Assembly (NCBI GenBank): GCA_963714425.1
Contig: CAVQOI010000005.1
Span: 98,534-162,533 of the forward strand
Source of the DNA: DATCYX01 sp963714425
Lineage (GTDB): Bacteria > Chloroflexota > Anaerolineae > Anaerolineales > UBA4823
Direction: 5' to 3'
Length of the DNA stretch: 64,000 nt
Within the stretch, counting starts at the first letter, position 1. Each line of letters opens with the position of its first letter. Below are positions 43,694 to 51,538 of the stretch, in pieces. The notes under the pieces were generated by a model, which made no database searches, was not told the origin of the DNA, and saw nothing but the letters and a program-made list of their open reading frames with translations. The translations under genes and the position numbers were made by a program.

Positions 43694-43722
43694 ACTATAT
43701 CATTTGGAGAGTATGGCGTCAA
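43694..43722 (-). promoter_or_regulatory. Promoter of the aminotransferase-aspartate kinase operon
   Basis: TTGACG (43717-43722), 17-base spacer, TATAGT (43694-43699) on the minus strand, only eight bases after the polyprenyl synthase stop. It drives a leader of about 200 bases. Confidence 0.7.
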
Positions 43723-43729
43723 GGGGACT

Positions 43730-44710
43730 TTATAACGAGCGCTGAACAATATAACTTGCCAATTCTTCCAGAGCGAAACGCTCGGTGCATTCAGGCTGCA
43801 TCCGCAACCGCTCCAATGCACAATTGATATAGCGGTTGGCCTCGTCTAAGGCTTGCTCAATGGCTCCGCTTCTTCGGATATCATTAACGACGCGCTCCAT
43901 GCGCTCTTCGCTAAAATACTGCCCTTTCATGATCGCTCGAATATCATCATCTTCAGGATTCGACTCAAAATAATACAATGCCGGCAAAGTGACCAGACCA
44001 AGTCTTAAATCACTCGCTACCGGTTTGCCAATGGTCGCTTGTTCACCTGTAAAATCCAGCACATCATCCACAATTTGAAAAGCCATCCCGATATCGTTGC
44101 CGATCCTGCGCGCATCCTGGACGACTTCCGGACCTACTGGACTGAGTAATGCTGCAGCTGTTGTCGCCAGCTCGAACATGGATGCGGTTTTTGCATAAAT
44201 GCGCAGGTAGTAATCTTCCCTGCTGGCCAAGCCCCGGCTTGTGAACATCTGGGTAAGTTCACCGTTTACGATGGTCGCCAGGGTATCAGCAAAGATTTGC
44301 ATCACCTCGATCGAATTTGTCTGGGCAGCCAGCTTGGCAGCCCGCGCAAACACATAATCTCCAGTTAAGACAGTCGCTGCTGGTGTCCAGCGGGCATTGA
44401 GGGTAGCGATCCCTCTGCGAAAGAGTGCACCGTCAATTAGATCATCGTGGACTAATGTTGCCGTGTGCAAGAGCTCAATCGCTGCCCCAAGGGTGACCAG
44501 GCGGTCTTGATCAGCACCATAAATTGCGCCGGTCAGCAGGGCAACTGCAGGCCGAACCCGTTTACCTCCCGAAGTTAACAGATGTTCTAACGCCAGGTGT
44601 AAATCCGGATGGTGTCCATCAGCCTGCTCCAGCATCCTGGCTTCAACACGCTGGATATGGTCTTGTATGGGTGTGAAAAAGTTTATTTGATCCAAGAATA
44701 TGCTCACCAT
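43730..44710 (-). CDS. Polyprenyl diphosphate synthase (trans-isoprenyl, long-chain)
   Basis: 326 residues. The first aspartate-rich motif is LVHDDLIDGALFRRG, preceded by GGKRVRPAVALLTG; the second is FQIVDDVLDFTGE. The spacing and length fit hepta/octaprenyl diphosphate synthases making the side chain of menaquinone. Product length cannot be fixed from sequence. The start ATG 44710 overlaps the tatD stop by seven bases, so it is coupled to tatD and the phosphohexomutase. Confidence 0.93.
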   Translation of the reverse strand: MVSIFLDQINFFTPIQDHIQRVEARMLEQADGHHPDLHLALEHLLTSGGKRVRPAVALLTGAIYGADQDRLVTLGAAIELLHTATLVHDDLIDGALFRRGIATLNARWTPAATVLTGDYVFARAAKLAAQTNSIEVMQIFADTLATIVNGELTQMFTSRGLASREDYYLRIYAKTASMFELATTAAALLSPVGPEVVQDARRIGNDIGMAFQIVDDVLDFTGEQATIGKPVASDLRLGLVTLPALYYFESNPEDDDIRAIMKGQYFSEERMERVVNDIRRSGAIEQALDEANRYINCALERLRMQPECTERFALEELASYIVQRSL

Positions 44711-45501
44711 GAAAAAAGTGCTTTACTGTTAGCAGTTGTATATTCCGCCACGACCTCTAGAGATAATTGTTGAATTTCAGCTATTTTCTCTGCAGTGTAA
44801 CGAACAAAGGATGGCTCATTGCGCTTGCCTCTTTGCGGTTGTGGGGTAAGGAAGGGTGCATCAGTCTCGATCAATATTGAGGAGAGGGGCACTGAAGAGA
44901 TTGTCTCCCGGAGATCAGCAGCGTTCTTGTAGGTAACCGGACCAGTTACGCCAAGAAAGAAATTTGCCGCAACTGCCCTCTCTGCATCAGCGCAATTCCC
45001 CGAGAATGAATGCAGCACACCCGGATATCTGGCAATACGCGAGCCGCTATCAACCAGCTGCTTGTGCCAGGCGAATAACATATCGAGTATATCATGCATT
45101 GAATCCCGGCTGTGGATAACAACCGGCAGCTGCAATTCAGCAGCTAGCGCCAATTGATCGTAAAATACCTTTTTCTGCAATTCCCCCGGGGCTCTATCTC
45201 TGTAATAATCCAAACCGATCTCGCCAATTGCAACAACCTTAGGATGACTGGCTAGCCGCCTTAATTCCCCTAATGTGTGTTCATCCCAAGAAAGAGCATC
45301 GTTCGGGTGGACGCCACAAGCGCAATAGATCAGATCAAATTGCTCACTTAAGTGCAGTGCCTTCTGGCTAGAATGAACATCTATACCCGGGTTGAGTATG
45401 CGCTGAATGCCCCCTTCGCTGGCGCGATCAAGGATGTCCTGTCTATCCTGCTCGAAGGCCTCGAAATCAAGATGGCAATGAGTGTCTACTAAGTCAATCA
45501 C
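44704..45501 (-). CDS. tatD: TatD-family metal-dependent hydrolase (DNase)
   Basis: 265 residues, amidohydrolase-like TIM barrel. Metal ligands: DTHCHLD at the N-terminus, AIGEIGLDYYRD, PVVIHSRDS, HSFSGN and ETDAPFLTPQP near the C-terminus. Relatives are 3'-5' DNA exonucleases or D-aminoacyl-tRNA deacylase-like. It starts three bases after the phosphohexomutase stop and overlaps the polyprenyl synthase start. It is not related to the Tat export machinery despite the name. Confidence 0.94.
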   Translation of the reverse strand: MIDLVDTHCHLDFEAFEQDRQDILDRASEGGIQRILNPGIDVHSSQKALHLSEQFDLIYCACGVHPNDALSWDEHTLGELRRLASHPKVVAIGEIGLDYYRDRAPGELQKKVFYDQLALAAELQLPVVIHSRDSMHDILDMLFAWHKQLVDSGSRIARYPGVLHSFSGNCADAERAVAANFFLGVTGPVTYKNAADLRETISSVPLSSILIETDAPFLTPQPQRGKRNEPSFVRYTAEKIAEIQQLSLEVVAEYTTANSKALFSW

Positions 45502-45504
45502 AGA

Positions 45505-46923
45505 TCATAACCCAGCAACACGCAAGCCATCCCTCAAGATAGCTTGTACGCGATCCTGATGGGTCGTTTCTGTATACACACGAATAATCGGTTCAGTACC
45601 AGAGAAACGTATGAGTAGCCAACCGCCGTCCTCAAGATTGAATTTGAAGCCGTCCAAGCTTTCCAGACCGGTGACGGCTAAACCGCCTAGCGTTTTAGGC
45701 GAAGCGCTCAATATTGTTTTTTCGCGTTTATCACGGTCACCTTCGAAACTGGTATCGATACGATCGTAATAATGCGCGCCAACTTTTGAAAATAGCAGGT
45801 CAATCAAGCCAGATGGTTTTTTTCCTAATTTGACCATCATATCCAGGATGTAAAGGCCTGCGAGGATTCCATCACGCTCAGGAACATGTCCGTGAAAGGC
45901 ATACCCACCCAATTCTTCGCCACCGATCATGGCGTGAGTCTCGAGCATCTTCGGCGCGACGTATTTGAAGCCAACCCCCACGTCGTGGACTGGCACACCA
46001 TATAGCTTGCCGAGCTTATTCAACATATTCGTTGTGGAAAGCGTTTTCACGATGGGTCCCCTCTCGCCACGCACCTCGAGAAGGTAATAGGCCAATAATC
46101 CGAAAACTCGCAGTTGGTCGATGAACACACCGTTCTCATCGCCGACGCCCAGGCGATCTGCGTCCCCATCGGTGATGATAAGCACATCACTGCCTTGTTC
46201 ACGGGCTGTTTTCAAGCCAACGTCCACGTTCGGCGGGATAGGCTCCGGTCGAGTCATCCCAGGAAAGATCGGGTTGCGCAGGTTATGGATTTCTCTAACT
46301 TGCGTTTTTCCACCGTTAAGTAGTCGCGGGAACCAGCCAGCACCATTTCCCCACATGGGATCAACCAGTACATTCAGCCCAGCCTCTTTAATGGACTTAA
46401 GATCGAGGAGACTCTGAATCTGCTGGATATAGGTAGGCGCTGGATCAAATCGCACTACTCGACCCTCTTGCAACGCTTCCTCAAGCTGCATTCGCTTGAC
46501 GTTCGCTTCATCCGCTGGAATATTTTCCTCGATTTCACTTAATCCGTCCGGTGCGATCGCCCCACCAAATTCATTCCTGACTTTAAATCCATTATCCTTC
46601 GCCGGGTTATGCGATGCCGTGATGTTTATGCCCCCAACCGCTTGCTGGTTTACGATGGCATAGGCTATTGCTGGTGTCGGAGTAGCATCTTCGGTAAGAA
46701 ATACTCGAAGTCCATTCGCAGCCAAAACTTCAGCGGTTGCTGAAGCAAAATCTTCCGATAGAAACCGCTTATCAAAACCGACTACAATCCATTCGTCCGG
46801 GTCATAGCGATCTAATATGTATGATGCAAATCCTTGTGCGCATCTGCGAACACTAGAAAAAGTGTAGTCCTCTGCAAGCCTTCCTCTCCAGCCATCCGTA
46901 CCAAATTTGATTTTTATACCCAT
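45505..46923 (-). CDS. Phosphoglucomutase/phosphomannomutase family protein
   Basis: 472 residues, four-domain alpha-D-phosphohexomutase. It starts IKFGTDGWRGRLAEDYTF, the phosphoserine loop is TASHNPAKDNGFK, the metal loop is TDGDADRLGVGDE, the sugar-binding loop is GGEELGGYAFHGH and the phosphate-binding loop is RFSGTEPIIRVY. The frame continues to 47037, but ATG 46923 has GGGAGG four bases upstream and begins right before the conserved FGTDGWRG. A TATAAT lies at 46964-46969. Substrate (glucose, mannose or glucosamine phosphate) not resolved. Confidence 0.94.
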   Translation of the reverse strand: MGIKIKFGTDGWRGRLAEDYTFSSVRRCAQGFASYILDRYDPDEWIVVGFDKRFLSEDFASATAEVLAANGLRVFLTEDATPTPAIAYAIVNQQAVGGINITASHNPAKDNGFKVRNEFGGAIAPDGLSEIEENIPADEANVKRMQLEEALQEGRVVRFDPAPTYIQQIQSLLDLKSIKEAGLNVLVDPMWGNGAGWFPRLLNGGKTQVREIHNLRNPIFPGMTRPEPIPPNVDVGLKTAREQGSDVLIITDGDADRLGVGDENGVFIDQLRVFGLLAYYLLEVRGERGPIVKTLSTTNMLNKLGKLYGVPVHDVGVGFKYVAPKMLETHAMIGGEELGGYAFHGHVPERDGILAGLYILDMMVKLGKKPSGLIDLLFSKVGAHYYDRIDTSFEGDRDKREKTILSASPKTLGGLAVTGLESLDGFKFNLEDGGWLLIRFSGTEPIIRVYTETTHQDRVQAILRDGLRVAGL

Positions 46924-46963
46924 CAATCCTCCCGAATATGTGCGATCGTTAACAAACGCAGGT

Positions 46964-47011
46964 ATTATATCAAAAGTATCCATTGCAATCTGACTGAAGT
47001 TGTCGTATAAA
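46964..47011. promoter_or_regulatory. Divergent promoters between phosphohexomutase and ATP-grasp genes
   Basis: Minus strand: TATAAT at 46964-46969 with a weak -35. Plus strand: TTGCAA (46983-46988), 17-base spacer, TATAAA (47006-47011), 26 bases before the ATP-grasp ATG. The two promoters overlap, so they could interfere. Confidence 0.55.
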
Positions 47012-47037
47012 TGAGCACATCCCAGCAAGGAGAACAC

Positions 47038-48201
47038 ATGAACTTTGTCTTTCTATCCCCACACTTCCCGCCGAATTATTACCTTTTCAGCACCAATTTG
47101 AATCAGCTGGGGGTCACAGTTTTGGGACTGGCAGACGAGCCATATGAGCTGCTAAGGTCAGATCTAAAGTCGAATCTCACCGAGTATTATCGGGTAAACG
47201 ACATGCAGAATTATGATGAGCTTGTCCGCGCGTTTGGCTACTTGACACATCGCTACGGAAAGATAGACCGGCTTGACTCACAAAATGAGTATTGGCTTGA
47301 GACTGAAGCGAGATTACGCACAGACTTCAATATTTTTGGCTTAAGGAATGCAGAGATCGCGCGCGTAAAAATGAAATCGTTGATGAAGCAAACCTTTATT
47401 AAAGCCGGGGTGGTAGTAGCACAGGGAAGGGTTGTGCAAACACCAGCGGAAGCCAAGCGTCTAATCAAAAAAACCGGTTTCCCGGTTGTTGCCAAACCGG
47501 ATATCGGTGTCGGAGCAGCGAAGACCTACAAAATCCACGATGAAAGTGAGCTGACTCATTTCTTCGCAGAAAAGCCTTCTGTCGACTACATTTTAGAGGA
47601 GTTCATCGAAGGGGATATTTGCACCTTTGACGGCATGACAGACCGTGAAGGAAACATCGTCTTTTATACATCTCACCAATATTCCCAGGGAGTGATGGAG
47701 ACAGTTAATGAGGATGAGGATATATATTACTATTCTCTCCGAGAAATCCCGAAAGACCTTGAAGACGTTGGTAGACGAGTGTTACAAGCTTTCGGTGTGC
47801 GTGAAAGGTTTTTTCACTTTGAATTCTTTCGTACCAAGGACAATCAACTCGTCGCGCTCGAAGTCAATATGCGCCCCCCAGGTGGGATGACAACCGATAT
47901 GTTTAATTACGCGTGCGATATCGATATTTACCGTGAGTGGGCAAATGTTATCGTGAATAACCATTTTTCAACAAGCTATACACGAAAGTATCACTGCTGC
48001 TATGTCGGGCGTAAATCCAACCGTCAATATGCGCATGCACACGAGCACCTGGTGAGCTCATTAGGAGATAAGCTCATCCATCACGATAAGATGAGCGGCG
48101 TATTTAGCGCTGCATTGGGTGATTATGGATACCTGGTCCGCTCACCGATTATGAGTGATATTTACGAAATGGCTGATTTCATCCAGAAAAAAGCAAACTA
48201 A
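47038..48201 (+). CDS. ATP-grasp domain protein (carboxylate-amine/thiol ligase-like)
   Basis: 387 residues. N-terminal Rossmann-like part (FVFLSPHFPPNYYLF...), then an ATP-grasp fold: FPVVAKPDIGVGAAKTYKI (lysine and glycine loop), YILEEFIEGDICTFDG, and the metal site FFHFEFFRTKDN...ALEVNMRPPGGMTTDMFN. It resembles BtrJ/CarB-like ligases, which join a carboxylate to an amine or thiol via an acyl-phosphate. AAGGAG precedes ATG 47038. An esterase gene follows after 38 bases, and I recall this ligase-esterase pair being conserved in several phyla. Substrate unknown. Confidence 0.85.
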   Translation: MNFVFLSPHFPPNYYLFSTNLNQLGVTVLGLADEPYELLRSDLKSNLTEYYRVNDMQNYDELVRAFGYLTHRYGKIDRLDSQNEYWLETEARLRTDFNIFGLRNAEIARVKMKSLMKQTFIKAGVVVAQGRVVQTPAEAKRLIKKTGFPVVAKPDIGVGAAKTYKIHDESELTHFFAEKPSVDYILEEFIEGDICTFDGMTDREGNIVFYTSHQYSQGVMETVNEDEDIYYYSLREIPKDLEDVGRRVLQAFGVRERFFHFEFFRTKDNQLVALEVNMRPPGGMTTDMFNYACDIDIYREWANVIVNNHFSTSYTRKYHCCYVGRKSNRQYAHAHEHLVSSLGDKLIHHDKMSGVFSAALGDYGYLVRSPIMSDIYEMADFIQKKAN

Positions 48202-48239
48202 TTGCTACCAGACCCAAATTGCCGCAGAAGGCAAATCAT

Positions 48240-48980
48240 ATGAACATTGAATATCATAAGTGGTGGAGCCCAAATTTAGGCCAGGATATGGAGCTCAAGG
48301 TTTACGGTTACTCTGGGAAGCCTGTTTTAGTTTTTCCTGCCCAAGGAGGCAGGTTCTACGAATACGAAGACTTCAAAATGATTGATTCCATCCACTCATT
48401 CATCGAGGGAGGAAAGGTCAAGGTGTTCACAGTCGACAGCCTGGACAATCAGAGTTGGGCAAACTATAACGCACATCCCTCGGACCGAGCACGACGTCAT
48501 GAAGACTACGATCGCTATATTACCCAGGAAGTGTCAGCATTCATCCACGCACACTGTGCAGGATACGAACAAAAAATGATTACCAGCGGCTGCAGCATGG
48601 GCGCATACCACGCGGCAAATTTCTTTTTCCGTCACCCTGATCTCTTCAATTCGACCATCGCATTAAGTGGTCTCTTCCAGCTACGAATGTTTGTAGGTGA
48701 CTACACAGACGAGAATGTTTACTTCAACACACCCTTATACTACCTCCCTAATATGGAAGACCCATGGTATCTGGATCAATATCGCCGTAGTACAATAATC
48801 GTGTGCGTCGGCCAAGGCGCCTGGGAAGACGCCATGCTGGAAGACGCTTATGCACTAAAGCGAATTTTGATGAGCAAACAAGTTCCTGCCTGGATAGATA
48901 TCTGGGGGAACGATGTCAATCACGACTGGCCCTGGTGGAGAGCGATGATGCCCTATTTCTTATCTAAACTGCCATTATGA
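48240..48980 (+). CDS. Esterase-family alpha/beta hydrolase paired with the ATP-grasp enzyme
   Basis: 246 residues. Starts MNIEYHKWWSPNLGQDMELKVYG and has PVLVFPAQGG in the oxyanion region, the nucleophile Ser in TSGCSMGAYHAANFFFRHPD (an esterase-D-like context) and a C-terminal His in WGNDVNHDWPWW. AGAAGG precedes ATG 48240. It lies between the ATP-grasp gene and the cysteine desulfurase, whose start it overlaps by four bases. The pairing suggests that the ligase makes an ester or amide that this enzyme trims or releases, but no substrate can be named. Confidence 0.85.
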   Translation: MNIEYHKWWSPNLGQDMELKVYGYSGKPVLVFPAQGGRFYEYEDFKMIDSIHSFIEGGKVKVFTVDSLDNQSWANYNAHPSDRARRHEDYDRYITQEVSAFIHAHCAGYEQKMITSGCSMGAYHAANFFFRHPDLFNSTIALSGLFQLRMFVGDYTDENVYFNTPLYYLPNMEDPWYLDQYRRSTIIVCVGQGAWEDAMLEDAYALKRILMSKQVPAWIDIWGNDVNHDWPWWRAMMPYFLSKLPL

Positions 48981-50182
48981 ACAAAAATATCTATCTCGAC
49001 TATGCTGCAACAACACCCCTCGATCTCCGAGTAATGGATGTCATTCTCCCTTACTTTGCGGATATATTTGGCAACCCGTCTTCTATCCATACCTACGGGC
49101 AAAAAGCTGAGGCTGCTCTGGAGAATGCCCGGGAAATAATCTCTTCTATCATTAACTGCCAGCCCGACGAGATCATTTTTACATCGGGCGGTTCAGAGAG
49201 TGATAACCTAGCGCTCCGAGGCGTTGTATTCTCAGAGAAAGGGCGACGCGGTGCAAACCATATCCTTGTGAGCGCCGTAGAGCATCCTGCCATCAGTGCT
49301 ACGGCGCAATCCCTTGCCCATGTGCATGGGTTTGATTTGGAGTATCTGCCGGTTGATTCGAATGGGCAAGTGCACCCTGATCAAGTTGCTGCGCGCATAC
49401 GACCGAGCACCGCCATCGTCTCCGTGATGTATGCCAATAATGAAATAGGAACGGTCAATCCAATCTCAGAAATCGGATCTCTTTGCCGGGAATCTGGAAT
49501 TCCCTTCCATACAGACGCAGTTCAGGCTGCCGCATACCTGCCAGTTAATGTCAAAGCACTAAACGTCGACCTGGTTTCTCTAGGGGCGCATAAATTCTAT
49601 GGGCCAAAGGGGGTAGGTGCACTCTATGTAAGAAAAGGGACATATATAACACCAGCCCAAACAGGTGGGCATCAAGAATTTGGAATTCGCTCAGGAACTC
49701 ACAATATCCCGTCTATTGTGGGTATGGCGGAAGCCTTCAGACTCCTGGACAATGAGAGAGCGGCACGTGAAGCAAGCGTGCGTTTTCTGCGCGACCGTCT
49801 GATTAGTGGGGTGCTCGAAGAGATCCCATCGGTGAAATTGACTGGGCACCCTCAGGAGCGTATGCCAAATCACGCCAGCTTTGTTTTCGAGTATGTGGAC
49901 GGGAATGCTTTACTCATGGCGTTGGATGTTGCTGGATACGCCTGTTCTTCTGGTTCAGCGTGTAAGACGGGGAGTCCAGAGCCATCAAATGTTCTGAGAG
50001 CTTTGGGGATGTCACGCACCTGGTCTCTGGGTTCCCTGAGAGTATCGCTCGGCAAAGATACCACATCGCGGGAGATTGACACATTCCTCAGTGACCTGCC
50101 AAAAGTGGTGTCACAAATGCGGGAACGAGCACGCAGTGAGAATAATATGCATTCAGGTATATCTGATACGAGTGATGAATAA
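48977..50182 (+). CDS. Cysteine desulfurase (NifS/IscS class I)
   Basis: 401-residue PLP enzyme that takes sulfur from cysteine as a persulfide. LDYAATTPLD opening, TSGGSESDNLALRG, NNEIGTVNPI, HTDAVQAA, cofactor lysine in LGAHKFYGPKG, and the persulfide cysteine in YACSSGSACKTGSPEPS. The next gene, mnmA, uses this sulfur for 2-thiouridine in tRNA, and the eight-base overlap supports that partnership. No iscU or suf genes lie nearby, so a tRNA-thiolation role is likely, though Fe-S assembly is not excluded. Confidence 0.94.
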   Translation: MNKNIYLDYAATTPLDLRVMDVILPYFADIFGNPSSIHTYGQKAEAALENAREIISSIINCQPDEIIFTSGGSESDNLALRGVVFSEKGRRGANHILVSAVEHPAISATAQSLAHVHGFDLEYLPVDSNGQVHPDQVAARIRPSTAIVSVMYANNEIGTVNPISEIGSLCRESGIPFHTDAVQAAAYLPVNVKALNVDLVSLGAHKFYGPKGVGALYVRKGTYITPAQTGGHQEFGIRSGTHNIPSIVGMAEAFRLLDNERAAREASVRFLRDRLISGVLEEIPSVKLTGHPQERMPNHASFVFEYVDGNALLMALDVAGYACSSGSACKTGSPEPSNVLRALGMSRTWSLGSLRVSLGKDTTSREIDTFLSDLPKVVSQMRERARSENNMHSGISDTSDE

Positions 50183-51257
50183 GTCGCGAGTTGTCGTTGC
50201 GATGAGTGGCGGAGTTGATAGCTCCGTTGCTGCCGCCCTTCTCAAGCAGCAAGGTCATGATGTCATCGGTATTATGCTACGTTTATGGAGTGAACCTGGG
50301 ACCCAAGAATCAAATCGGTGTTGTACACCCGAAGCCATGGCTCAAGCACGACGTGTGGCCGCAATATTGGATATACCCTTCTATCCGCTCGATGCACGCG
50401 ATGTCTTCCATAACCAGGTAGTTAGTTATTTTGTTGATGGCTATGCGCAAGGGACTACCCCTAATCCCTGTCTCGCCTGCAACAAGCATGTACGTTGGAC
50501 TTTCCTTCTTCAACAAGCGACTAATCTCGGGGCTGATCATCTTGCAACCGGTCATTATGCGCGTGTAAAGCACGACATTAATAACGGTTCGTATGAACTC
50601 CTCAGAGCTGTTGATAGCGCCAAAGACCAATCTTACATTTTACATGTGCTTGACCAAGACCGTCTTGCGCATGCGCTCTTCCCTCTCGGCGAATTAACCA
50701 AATCGCAAGTTCGCCAACTTGCCAGGGATTTTGACCTTCCCGTTGCAGAGCGCCCAGATAGCCAGGATCTTTGCTTCCTCGCGAACGGCGATTACCATAG
50801 TTTTTTAAAGCGTCATGCTCCTGAAGTAGAGCAATCCGGACCAATAATATCCTCGAATGGCAACCAACTTGGGCAGCATGCAGGGATTGCATTCTATACC
50901 ATTGGGCAACGTAAAGGACTGGGCATCTCGTCCTCAGAACCTCTTTACGTGCTCGATAAGAACATGAACACAAATACGCTGGTTGTCGGTACCGGCTCTG
51001 AGCTTGGAAAAAGCAAACTGATTGCTCAAGATGTTCGTTGGCTTTCCGGTAGAGCTCCCAGTAGCCAATTCCGTGGACAAGTAAAAATCCGTTACAAAGC
51101 ACGCGAAGCCTGGGCAACTATCACTGAAATCGATGACCAGTGTCTCGAGATTCTTTTCGACGAGCCAATCCGCGATATTACTCCAGGACAGGCAGCCGTC
51201 GTTTATAATGGTGACGTCTGTCTTGGGGGCGGGATTATCCATTCATCCACGGGGTAA
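50175..51257 (+). CDS. mnmA: tRNA-specific 2-thiouridylase MnmA
   Basis: 360-residue ATP-pyrophosphatase-fold enzyme forming s2U34 in Lys, Glu and Gln tRNAs. PP-loop VAMSGGVDSSVAA, first catalytic cysteine in TPNPCLACNKHVRW, DQSYIL, second cysteine in PDSQDLCFLANGDYHSFL, and GQRKGLGI. The frame is open from 50076, but the ATG at 50175 places the PP-loop at the usual distance. It overlaps the cysteine desulfurase gene by eight bases, the standard sulfur-relay arrangement. A small membrane protein follows by two bases. Confidence 0.96.
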   Translation: MNKSRVVVAMSGGVDSSVAAALLKQQGHDVIGIMLRLWSEPGTQESNRCCTPEAMAQARRVAAILDIPFYPLDARDVFHNQVVSYFVDGYAQGTTPNPCLACNKHVRWTFLLQQATNLGADHLATGHYARVKHDINNGSYELLRAVDSAKDQSYILHVLDQDRLAHALFPLGELTKSQVRQLARDFDLPVAERPDSQDLCFLANGDYHSFLKRHAPEVEQSGPIISSNGNQLGQHAGIAFYTIGQRKGLGISSSEPLYVLDKNMNTNTLVVGTGSELGKSKLIAQDVRWLSGRAPSSQFRGQVKIRYKAREAWATITEIDDQCLEILFDEPIRDITPGQAAVVYNGDVCLGGGIIHSSTG

Positions 51258-51259
51258 CT

Positions 51260-51529
51260 ATGACCACTCCTACCTTGCTTTTTGGCCTTGTCATTTCAAC
51301 GCTGTATGGTGCTGGATTTCATCTATGGAGAGGGGGAAGCTCAGGCAGCCTGATTCTATACCTGATACTCAGCTGGATTGGCTTTTGGATTGGGCATTTT
51401 GCGGGCAACTCCCTTGAATGGACATTCGGTAGCATCGGTCAGCTCCGATTAGGGATGGCTACCCTGACCAGCCTAGCATTTCTCGCGATCGGTCATTGGT
51501 TAAGTCTCGTAGAAGTTGAGAAAAAGTGA
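51260..51529 (+). CDS. Small hypothetical membrane protein
   Basis: 89 residues with three hydrophobic segments (about 5-22, 29-48 and 62-82) and a short charged C-terminus. The second segment has a GxxxG-like IGFWIGHFAG. It starts two bases after the mnmA stop and ends nine bases before the S9 peptidase gene, so it is translated within the operon. No family recognised. Confidence 0.65.
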   Translation: MTTPTLLFGLVISTLYGAGFHLWRGGSSGSLILYLILSWIGFWIGHFAGNSLEWTFGSIGQLRLGMATLTSLAFLAIGHWLSLVEVEKK

Positions 51530-51538
51530 GGGATTAAT

